Shown here: one piece after another, positions 1 to 5,191 of the stretch
Numbering within the stretch: position 1 is the stretch's first letter
How the letters are laid out: each line of letters opens with the position of its first letter
Assembly: GCA_030608985.1 (NCBI GenBank)
Contig: JAUWDC010000098.1
Span: 1 to 5,714, forward strand
Direction: 5' to 3'
Length of the DNA: 5,714 bases
From: Desulfobia sp.
Lineage (GTDB): Bacteria; Desulfobacterota; Desulfobulbia; Desulfobulbales; SURF-16
Translations under genes and position numbers: made by a program
Notes under the pieces: generated by a model
What the model was told of the DNA's origin: nothing
Seen by the model: the letters and a program-made list of their open reading frames with translations, nothing else
Database searches by the model: none

Positions 1-603
1 GTCGCTGCCACAATCTCTCAGCTTCTTTTTAACGATGACAGGGCTGAATTATGCAGGGTCTTTATTGTTAACAGGCGTCAGATTACCAGTGTCCTTGAAA
101 GGGCCAGGGAAGAAGGGAAGCTCATCCCAAGAGGCATACACGGAGACCCTAAGCTTACCAACATTCTTTTTGATAGTGAAAGCGGCAGGGCAGCCAGCCT
201 GATAGATCTCGACACAGTGAAACCTGGACTTATCCATTATGATATTGGAGACTGCCTTCGTTCCTGCTGTAACCGGTCAGGGTCAGAGGAAGGCGATGAT
301 CTGGAGCAGGTAGGTTTTGATGTAGACATCTGTCGCTCTATGTTGCAGGGCTATCTTTCTGTAGGAGCCGAGATGCTGTCAGCTGCTGACTATGATTACC
401 TTTACGAGGCTATACGCCTTATCCCCTTTGAACTTGGGCTGCGGTTCTTTACCGATTATCTTGAGGGGAATGTGTATTTCAAAACATGCGATGTAGAGCA
501 GAATTTACGGAGAGCACTTGTCCAGTTTCGTCTGGTTGAGAGTGTTGAACAGCAGAAGGATGAAATTTGCGGCATTATCAGTGAGCTGCGTTACCGCTTC
601 TAA
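1..603 (+). CDS. Phosphotransferase-family kinase (APH/choline-kinase fold), C-terminal part
   Basis: The reading frame is open from the window edge to the TAA at 601-603 and gives 200 residues. The N-terminal ATP-binding lobe lies outside the window. The catalytic loop HGDPKLTN is at window residues 47-54 and matches the Brenner-type HxDxxxxN motif, with catalytic Asp49 and Asn54. The metal-binding LIDLDT follows at 67-72, then the family-typical YDIGDCLRS at 80-88. These are hallmarks of the aminoglycoside phosphotransferase/choline kinase superfamily. The IDLDTVKPG variant resembles proteins related to N-acetylhexosamine 1-kinase, so a small sugar or amino-sugar is a plausible substrate; this is inference, and antibiotic resistance is not implied. 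The GTG at 217 is an internal codon, because conserved catalytic sequence precedes it. The gene converges on the EAL-HDOD gene. Family assignment is firm, substrate unknown. Confidence 0.88.
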   Translation, partial: VAATISQLLFNDDRAELCRVFIVNRRQITSVLERAREEGKLIPRGIHGDPKLTNILFDSESGRAASLIDLDTVKPGLIHYDIGDCLRSCCNRSGSEEGDDLEQVGFDVDICRSMLQGYLSVGAEMLSAADYDYLYEAIRLIPFELGLRFFTDYLEGNVYFKTCDVEQNLRRALVQFRLVESVEQQKDEICGIISELRYRF

Positions 604-622
604 GTAACAAAAATATTTTTTG

Positions 623-674
623 ACCACGAAAAGCACGAAATTTTTAAAAAGAATGTTTAATTTTTTTTCGTGGT
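623..674. repeat. Inverted repeat with CACGAAA units between convergent genes
   Basis: ACCACGAAAA at 623-632 is the exact reverse complement of TTTTCGTGGT at 665-674, enclosing an AT-rich 32-nt spacer. A second CACGAAA copy at 634-640 can also pair with TTTCGTG at 666-672, so the right arm has two alternative partners. The element fills most of the gap between the stops of the convergent kinase and EAL-HDOD genes. Its position suggests a weak bidirectional terminator or a dispersed intergenic repeat. The long loop makes classical intrinsic termination doubtful. Confidence 0.5.
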
Positions 675-735
675 GTATTTTTGTATGTTATTTTTAAAAT
701 AGAAGTCGGCCCTGGTTATTGTGCTGAATACTTGC

Positions 736-1950
736 TTACATTTTCAAGATGTTGTCTGCATACTCCACAGCTTCAAGATATCTTTTGTACACCTCTCCTG
801 TCTCGACGCCGAGTTTTTGTAGTGATTCCTGACAGTCCTCTTCACAGCCCTTTTCGTAGGATATCACCGCCTCAAGAAATGGAGCCATGGGTCCAGTCTG
901 CTTGATCAAGGCCTCTTTTATCTCTTCGTTGATGGGTAGTTTTTCCATTAAATATTCCATGTCGGCATCAAGCATTGCGTCAATGAGAGAGAAGAGACCC
1001 AAGATGAAAATTTCAGAGGGGTGGGCCTGCAGGGAACTGTTTTCTGCCAGCAGCTCACAGAATTTTGCGCGAATGACCGCCAGGCGCAAAAGCTCATCTG
1101 GTTTGTCCGAAGCAATTTCCGAAACAATTACCAGCATGGCAAAGCGCCTGACTCCCTCTTCACCAAGATAAACAATGGCATGAGATATCGATTCAATTTT
1201 GTTGATCAAATAGAAATATGCTGAATTAATATAGCGGAGAAGCTTGTAGCTCATCCCCACATCAGAAGAAATAATTTGTTCGAGTTTTTTGGCGGATGTA
1301 CTTTTTTGGCTGATTTCGGCAAGGAGGTTAATAAGGTTGACTTTGGCTGAAGCAATTTCCTTAATCTGCATTACTTCAGGCTTGCCGAAAAAGAAGCCTT
1401 GAAAGTAGGTAAAGCCAAGTTTTACGGCAAGATTAAATTCTTCATGGGTTTCGACTTTTTCCGCCAGGAATTTAAGGTTGTAGCTCTTCAGCCGGTATAA
1501 GATTTTTTGAATTTCATCAATAGGGCTTATCCTGAAATCAATCTTGATAATATGGGCAAGCCGGATGAGAGGCTCGAATTTTTTGTGAAAAACAAAATCG
1601 TCAAGGGCAAGGATGTAGCCTTCATTCCTGAAGGCACGGCAGGCACTGATTACTTTTTTGGTCGGTTCAACATCTTCAAGGACCTCAATGACGATTTTGG
1701 TTTTGGGAAATGAGAAAGGGGCATTACTTTCGATTAAATCCTGGGTGAAGTTAATAAAACAGGGTTTAAAGCCGGAAATCTTTTCTATCCCTTCTGTGAT
1801 AAAGGCACTGGTCAAAACGCACGACGTAGCCTGGTTGCCATCAGTATCTTTCAGCTGTTGGGCCGCCTTGCTTCGAAACAGCAGTTCGTATGCATAGACG
1901 CGTTTGTTGAAGTTAAATATCGGTTGCCTGGCAATATATACGTCAATCAC
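736..1950 (-). CDS. EAL-HDOD (YuxH/CdgJ-type) signal transduction protein
   Basis: This is a 404-residue soluble protein with no signal peptide or membrane segment. An EAL-like domain spans about residues 3-195 and an HDOD domain about 196-395, the usual order and length for the family. EAL-domain positions can be followed: YELLFR (Glu22), FINF (Asn67), IEVLE (Glu89), LALDDF (Asp117, Asp118), IKID (Lys136, Asp138), AEKVET (Glu164, Glu167) and FQGFFFGKP (Gln184). The first motif is YELL instead of EALL, and the DDFGTGYSS loop is replaced by DDFVFHKKF, as is common in this family. Many homologues are therefore thought to sense or bind rather than hydrolyse c-di-GMP, although some retain phosphodiesterase activity. 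HDOD domains lack the HD metal ligands and act in protein-protein signalling. The GTG at 1948-1950 is chosen because a good ribosome site precedes it and an in-frame stop lies seven codons upstream (1969-1971). Confidence 0.93.
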   Translation of the reverse strand: MIDVYIARQPIFNFNKRVYAYELLFRSKAAQQLKDTDGNQATSCVLTSAFITEGIEKISGFKPCFINFTQDLIESNAPFSFPKTKIVIEVLEDVEPTKKVISACRAFRNEGYILALDDFVFHKKFEPLIRLAHIIKIDFRISPIDEIQKILYRLKSYNLKFLAEKVETHEEFNLAVKLGFTYFQGFFFGKPEVMQIKEIASAKVNLINLLAEISQKSTSAKKLEQIISSDVGMSYKLLRYINSAYFYLINKIESISHAIVYLGEEGVRRFAMLVIVSEIASDKPDELLRLAVIRAKFCELLAENSSLQAHPSEIFILGLFSLIDAMLDADMEYLMEKLPINEEIKEALIKQTGPMAPFLEAVISYEKGCEEDCQESLQKLGVETGEVYKRYLEAVEYADNILKM

Positions 1951-1957
1951 TCTGTAT

Positions 1958-1968
1958 GTCCTCTTCCT
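1958..1968 (-). promoter_or_regulatory. Ribosome binding site fixing the GTG start of the EAL-HDOD gene
   Basis: On the minus strand AGGAAGAGGAC lies just upstream of the GTG at 1948-1950, with 8 nt between the GAGGA core and the start codon. No ATG is available between this site and the in-frame stop at 1969-1971, so the purine-rich tract supports GTG initiation. Confidence 0.75.
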
Positions 1969-2049
1969 TTACGGCATTTTCAGTGAAAAACAGTCAGGAT
2001 AGTCTGTTAGATTAAGATGTACGTGTTGTTTGCGGTGTGATGATTGTTA

Positions 2050-2075
2050 CAGGGGGCGAAATCTCAATTTCCCTG
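2050..2075 (-). other. Possible stem-loop in the EAL-HDOD leader
   Basis: CAGGG at 2050-2054 pairs with CCCTG at 2071-2075. Inside it AAAT (2059-2062) pairs with ATTT (2067-2070) around a 4-nt loop, leaving a one-sided 4-nt bulge at 2055-2058. Transcribed from the candidate promoter at 2107-2135, this would sit near the 5' end of a leader of about 150 nt. No known riboswitch class is recognised. It could be chance structure. Confidence 0.3.
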
Positions 2076-2101
2076 AATATCCCGTTTTACAGGATAATAT
2101 G

Positions 2102-2119
2102 TAGGTATGGTATAGGTAT
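2102..2119. repeat. Two TAGGTAT direct repeats, 11-bp period
   Basis: TAGGTAT occurs at 2102-2108 and again at 2113-2119, a period of 11 bp, about one helical turn. A third GGTAT lies between them at 2109-2113. The repeats overlap the -10 and spacer of the candidate promoter for the EAL-HDOD gene. That is a typical place for a repressor or alternative regulator site, but no regulator can be named. Confidence 0.45.
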
Positions 2120-2135
2120 TTTTTTTGAAAGTCAA
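2107..2135 (-). promoter_or_regulatory. Candidate sigma70-type promoter for the EAL-HDOD gene
   Basis: On the minus strand TTGACT (2130-2135) is followed after 17 bp by TACCAT (2107-2112), giving 5 of 6 and 4 of 6 consensus matches at ideal spacing. Transcription would start near 2100 and leave a leader of about 150 nt. An overlapping TATACC would give a 15-bp spacer. It is the best match I found in the intergenic region, but this AT-rich sequence could produce it by chance. A 10-bp perfect palindrome, AGCAATTGCT at 2151-2160, lies 15 bp upstream of the -35 and could be an activator site. Confidence 0.35.
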
Positions 2136-2207
2136 AAAATGAGGAAAAATAGCAATTGCTTTAGAGTATGTGTTCGCGTACTCTCATAGTGTCTGCCTGG
2201 AATCTCT

Positions 2208-3521
2208 TTAACCTTCCTCAATTTGCCTCCGGAACCGATCAATCTGGTCGTCCCGAATCTTTTTCATATCCAGGTGGTAAATGTCTTGAGGGAAAAGCAG
2301 TTCGGCAACCCCGGAGTCAAAAATGCGTTTTACTTCGTATTCATCGTGAGACACCTCCCGCTGGTAAATATAGTTGAGATAGCTTTCATAGGTGTGGACG
2401 ATGAATTCCACCCGCATGCCACCAAGCCTGGCAAAGAATTTCAGCATGGCCGTTTTGGAGGAGCTGCCGGTATTTTTCTCCTTCCTGTGGCCGCTGCCGG
2501 CAAGGGAGTCTGATACATCCTCCAGTGCCATAAAGGAGCGTGCTTTTATAGCGCTTCGTGTCAGGTGTTTCTGGAAGGTATTCACATCCTGTACGGTCTC
2601 CAGAACTCCCATCAGGCCCAGTTCATCATCAACCGCAATCGCCGGGTTTTCTTCCCCCTTACGCAGCAGCTTGAGAACCTTGGCCTCAGGGGCTTTTTTT
2701 CTGATAGAGACGTAGATCGGAATTTCATTGCCGTTGGTGCCAAAGCGCCTTCTTTTTATCAGGGTAAGCTTCTGTCCTTTTTTCGGGTGTACCCGCTCCG
2801 CCTCCTGCCTGCTGATTATCCTGTAACTGCGGCATGCGAACTGCTCCGGCTCATGATTGCTGAGGAGGTAGACGATTTCCAGCTCACCTATCTTGGCGGT
2901 TTTGCTCCAGACATATTCATTCAAAAAGTCAAGAAACAGGTAAAATTTACTTTCTATCTTCGTTTCCCTCTCTCTCTGATCTATGGAGCCGGCAAGGTTC
3001 ATCAGCACGAGCTTGCGTTTTGCCTCAAAACGGGCCTTCTGGTGATATCGGTCGTCAAAAACAATGAGAAGCAACTCTGCCGGGCTGCTGGTGGCGTCAA
3101 TTTCGTTCGTCATCTCTATGTGGGAACTGTATGGAGCTAACACTTTATTTCGCAAATAACGAATTACACCGTCGGCAGTGCGGGAATAATTGTTGAGGGT
3201 AGACACAATCTCTCGCTCATTTCCTTTTATGCCGAACATGTTGCCAAGAAGCATGCTGCTCCGGTGCTCCATTTCTGTCCGGCGACCGGTGTCTTTGAGT
3301 AATTCTTGAATGGCAGAGAATGATGGGACATCAAGAAAATCCAGAACCTGATTACGTAAAATTCTATACTGCGTGATCATTTCTCTGCTGCTTAGTTTCT
3401 GGACCATCTCTCGGCTTGTCTTGGAGAATGTGGAAAAATTGAGTGGTGATTTTTCCAGACTGGCAAAAGGTCCATGCTGGTTAAGCAGGAGAAACATTGT
3501 GTTTTGTGATTCTGTCATCAT
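2208..3521 (-). CDS. Uncharacterised 437-residue protein with a possible RelA/SpoT-like nucleotidyltransferase domain
   Basis: I do not recognise this as a named family. There is no signal peptide or membrane segment, and residues 30-240 look mostly helical and charged. By hand, residues about 265-400 follow the Rel synthetase pattern. Arg274, Lys276 and Lys284 sit in a helix-like stretch with the spacing I recall for R-x-K-(7)-K in Rel enzymes. Next comes VDDELG (Asp299) leading into GVLETVQDV, which parallels the Rel D-x-x-x-x-R-x-V-x-E-T segment. VEFIVHT (Glu372) is in the place of EIQIRT, and SHDEYEVKR (391-399) resembles the following H-x-x-Y-x-x-R. The GYxSxH position reads GSSSKT (352-357), so the aromatic base-stacking residue seems lost. 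No HD hydrolase motif is visible in the N-terminal part. The start overlaps the amidotransferase stop (ATGA at 3518-3521), which implies translational coupling; no clear ribosome site is seen and Met2 is an alternative start. The gene is certain, the fold tentative. Confidence 0.85.
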   Translation of the reverse strand: MMTESQNTMFLLLNQHGPFASLEKSPLNFSTFSKTSREMVQKLSSREMITQYRILRNQVLDFLDVPSFSAIQELLKDTGRRTEMEHRSSMLLGNMFGIKGNEREIVSTLNNYSRTADGVIRYLRNKVLAPYSSHIEMTNEIDATSSPAELLLIVFDDRYHQKARFEAKRKLVLMNLAGSIDQRERETKIESKFYLFLDFLNEYVWSKTAKIGELEIVYLLSNHEPEQFACRSYRIISRQEAERVHPKKGQKLTLIKRRRFGTNGNEIPIYVSIRKKAPEAKVLKLLRKGEENPAIAVDDELGLMGVLETVQDVNTFQKHLTRSAIKARSFMALEDVSDSLAGSGHRKEKNTGSSSKTAMLKFFARLGGMRVEFIVHTYESYLNYIYQREVSHDEYEVKRIFDSGVAELLFPQDIYHLDMKKIRDDQIDRFRRQIEEG

Positions 3522-4240
3522 GTCATTGCGATAAAATTAGCGAAAACAGAGTGGAAATCTCGTTTTGTTTGCTGATTATATTTTTGAGCATCCTTAAGGA
3601 TATGGCTGTTATTTATTTCTTTCCCGGGGATGGATGAGAGCCAGTTTCTGTCTTCTGCAAGCCAGGTGGCCACATCATCCGGATGAGCGGCATGATTATC
3701 AAACTGCATGCCAATAATATGTGGCCTGTCTGCTATGGAAAAGGCTTCGACCTGGCATTCGGCAGATGTTGCAAGTATATGGAAATGGCGAGGCACAGGA
3801 GGAATCACTGCATACCCATGCCATTTAAAAAGTAAGGGATGAGGGTCAACCCCCTTAAAAACAGGGTGGCTTTTGCCATTCCCTGTAAGATGGCCATTAG
3901 TAAAGCCGATGCTGTGACAGAAATTGGGTGCAATCCTGGCTCCAAGAGCTTCAGCTATGAGCTGATGTCCCAGGCAGATGCCTAGGCAGGGGCGGTTACT
4001 GTCCAGCCAGTTGCGTATAGCATTCTTTTCCTCTCGCAGGAAGGGGAACTCGTCCTCCAGATCAACATTAGGGCCACCGCCCAAGATAATGAGTGCATCA
4101 TATAAGGACAGGCCGGGGATGGGTTCTTGCCACACCTTTATGATGTCCAGATGGGCATTGCGCTTCAGCGCCGCTGTCTGGAGATGCTGTCCCGGACCCT
4201 CCCAGTCGACATGTTGAAAAACACAAATATGTTTCGTCAT
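3518..4240 (-). CDS. Class I glutamine amidotransferase-like protein with altered catalytic His/Glu
   Basis: This 240-residue single-domain cytoplasmic protein belongs to the GATase class I superfamily (GMP-synthase-amidotransferase-like, COG0518-type). LGGGPNV (53-59) is the oxyanion-region motif, GICLGHQ (87-93) is the nucleophile elbow with Cys89, and FKWHGYAV (138-145) is also family-typical. Such proteins usually hydrolyse glutamine to supply ammonia, or cleave gamma-glutamyl bonds. The expected QFHxE, carrying the catalytic His and Glu, reads QFDNHAAHPDD at 179-189, so the standard His is Asp181. His183 or His186 might substitute; otherwise the protein may be a binding or regulatory pseudo-enzyme. 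The ATG is the only sensible start, because an in-frame stop lies three codons upstream (4247-4249). Its ribosome site is weak. The stop overlaps the next gene by 4 bp, so the two are very probably one operon. It might be expressed from a promoter upstream of the hairpin or by readthrough. Confidence 0.88.
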   Translation of the reverse strand: MTKHICVFQHVDWEGPGQHLQTAALKRNAHLDIIKVWQEPIPGLSLYDALIILGGGPNVDLEDEFPFLREEKNAIRNWLDSNRPCLGICLGHQLIAEALGARIAPNFCHSIGFTNGHLTGNGKSHPVFKGVDPHPLLFKWHGYAVIPPVPRHFHILATSAECQVEAFSIADRPHIIGMQFDNHAAHPDDVATWLAEDRNWLSSIPGKEINNSHILKDAQKYNQQTKRDFHSVFANFIAMT

Positions 4241-4248
4241 AGTCTTTT

Positions 4249-4290
4249 AAAAAAAGTGGGGCGCTTTGAATAGTATCAAGCGCCCCTTTT
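4249..4290 (-). terminator. Intrinsic terminator after the TorF-family gene
   Basis: GGGGCGCTT (4258-4266) and AAGCGCCCC (4278-4286) form a perfect 9-bp GC-rich stem with an 11-nt loop. On the minus strand the stem is followed by AC and seven Ts (4255-4249). It begins 33 bp after the TorF-family stop codon. On the plus strand the same stem is followed by TTTT, but no plus-strand gene needs it. The T-tract ends only 8 bp before the amidotransferase ATG. Confidence 0.8.
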
Positions 4291-4296
4291 AATTGC

Positions 4297-4302
4297 ATTA
4301 TA
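4297..4302 (-). promoter_or_regulatory. Possible -10 box upstream of the hairpin
   Basis: A perfect TATAAT on the minus strand lies between the TorF-family stop and the hairpin. A TTGACC is present upstream, but the spacer is only 10 bp, and the correctly spaced hexamer (TAAGCC) is poor. If functional, it would start transcripts at the base of the hairpin and place the hairpin in the amidotransferase leader. Confidence 0.22.
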
Positions 4303-4322
4303 AAAGTTGTGTGGTCAAGGGC

Positions 4323-5108
4323 TTAAAAGGAAAAGCTCATTGAAACACCACCAAAGATGATATCTTCATCGCTACCGGGATTGCTTGCTTCGAATTCATC
4401 TTCAGCATCACTGCTGAGAGGGAAAGAATAATAAAGCTCAGGGGTAATGGAAAAGTACTCGCTGATTGGGAAGGTCATAGAGGCAGATAAAACTCCATCA
4501 TGCAGCGCCTCATAAGCATCCCTGCTCGAATCGGTCAACGTACCTTTGTCAGCATCGTAATAGCTGGCTTTGGCGCCAAGATCAAGGCTCAGCTTTTCTG
4601 TTATAGGAATTGAGTGGGAGATGTCCAGAGTCACATAATACCCTCTGTAGTTAGCAATTTCGTTATAAATGGTTAATGTTGGTGACAGTATGGTGTCAAG
4701 GCTGACACCGGCATACACTTCCTGTGAATCTTCCGCGGCGTCCAAGGCATAATAGATATAGCCAAGAGAGTAGCCAAACATGCCATAGGAACCATCATAA
4801 GAAAGGGTCAGATCTGTTTCGTTCCATTTGTTGGTATCGCCCCCGCCAAATTCATTATCATCGAGCTCTGTGTCCAGGTTTCCCCATAAGTTCATGGCAA
4901 AACCCTTATAGCCAACTGTCATAGAGGGCTGAATGACGATGCTGTCGTCGCTGAAAATCCAGCCGCGCCAGACATAATCGCTGTACGCGCCGACGGTGAG
5001 GTCGGTAGTAGGTTTTTCTTCTTCTGCAAAAACCGGGGTGGCAGCTATTCCTATAGATAGTGCCCCTATGGCCAGGGTGACTGTAAGCTTTCTGCATCTC
5101 TCTTTCAT
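4323..5108 (-). CDS. TorF-family putative porin (Gcw_chp family outer-membrane protein)
   Basis: The product is 261 residues. It has a clear Sec signal peptide: basic MKERCRK, a hydrophobic core at about 8-24, and PVFA with predicted cleavage after Ala28, giving a mature protein starting EEEKP. The mature part begins with the family signature around YSDYVWRG (42-49) followed by repeated amphipathic strands (for example VGYKGFAMNLWG and ITPELYYSF). It ends in SMSFSF with a terminal Phe, the usual recognition signal for the Bam outer-membrane insertion machinery. Members are thought to be small beta-barrel porins of unknown substrate. AAGGAGA at 5114-5120 is a strong ribosome site and supports the ATG at 5106-5108. 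The gene lies 83 bp downstream of the Amt gene on the same strand and ends in a strong terminator, so the two may be co-transcribed. No convincing promoter, including sigma54 -24/-12 elements, was seen in that gap. Confidence 0.9.
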   Translation of the reverse strand: MKERCRKLTVTLAIGALSIGIAATPVFAEEEKPTTDLTVGAYSDYVWRGWIFSDDSIVIQPSMTVGYKGFAMNLWGNLDTELDDNEFGGGDTNKWNETDLTLSYDGSYGMFGYSLGYIYYALDAAEDSQEVYAGVSLDTILSPTLTIYNEIANYRGYYVTLDISHSIPITEKLSLDLGAKASYYDADKGTLTDSSRDAYEALHDGVLSASMTFPISEYFSITPELYYSFPLSSDAEDEFEASNPGSDEDIIFGGVSMSFSF

Positions 5109-5191
5109 AACATTCTCCTTTTCTCATATAATTGTTAAGTTGACGCCCGGATCTTTCCCTTTCCTGGCGCTTTATAGATATTTCTGAAAAA

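Noticed and set aside
217..603. A separate gene starting at GTG 217
   Set aside because: The same frame is open back to position 1 and encodes the kinase catalytic loop before 217, so this is an internal codon.
1951..2106. c-di-GMP riboswitch in the EAL-HDOD leader
   Set aside because: No match to the conserved GEMM core could be seen; only a simple imperfect stem is present.
2164..2183. GAGTA/TACTC hairpin as a terminator for the 437-residue gene
   Set aside because: On the minus strand the stem has only 5 good pairs and no U-tract directly after it.
2565..3140. A 191-codon plus-strand open frame inside the 437-residue gene
   Set aside because: It is antisense to a long coherent gene, has no recognisable domain, and resembles a frame shadow. 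Other plus-strand frames in 681-2715 and 3978-5187 and minus-strand frames at 4098-4298 and 4906-5271 were dropped for the same reason.
2790..3521. HD hydrolase domain in the N-terminal part of the 437-residue protein, as in long Rel enzymes
   Set aside because: No HD pair or HDxxED-type motif is visible in residues 1-240.
4297..4320. TTGACC plus TATAAT as a full promoter
   Set aside because: The spacer is only 10 bp, far below the 16-18 bp needed. Only a weak -10 call was kept.
5109..5191. Sigma54 promoter between the Amt and TorF-family genes
   Set aside because: No GG-N10-GC element with flanking consensus was found on the minus strand.
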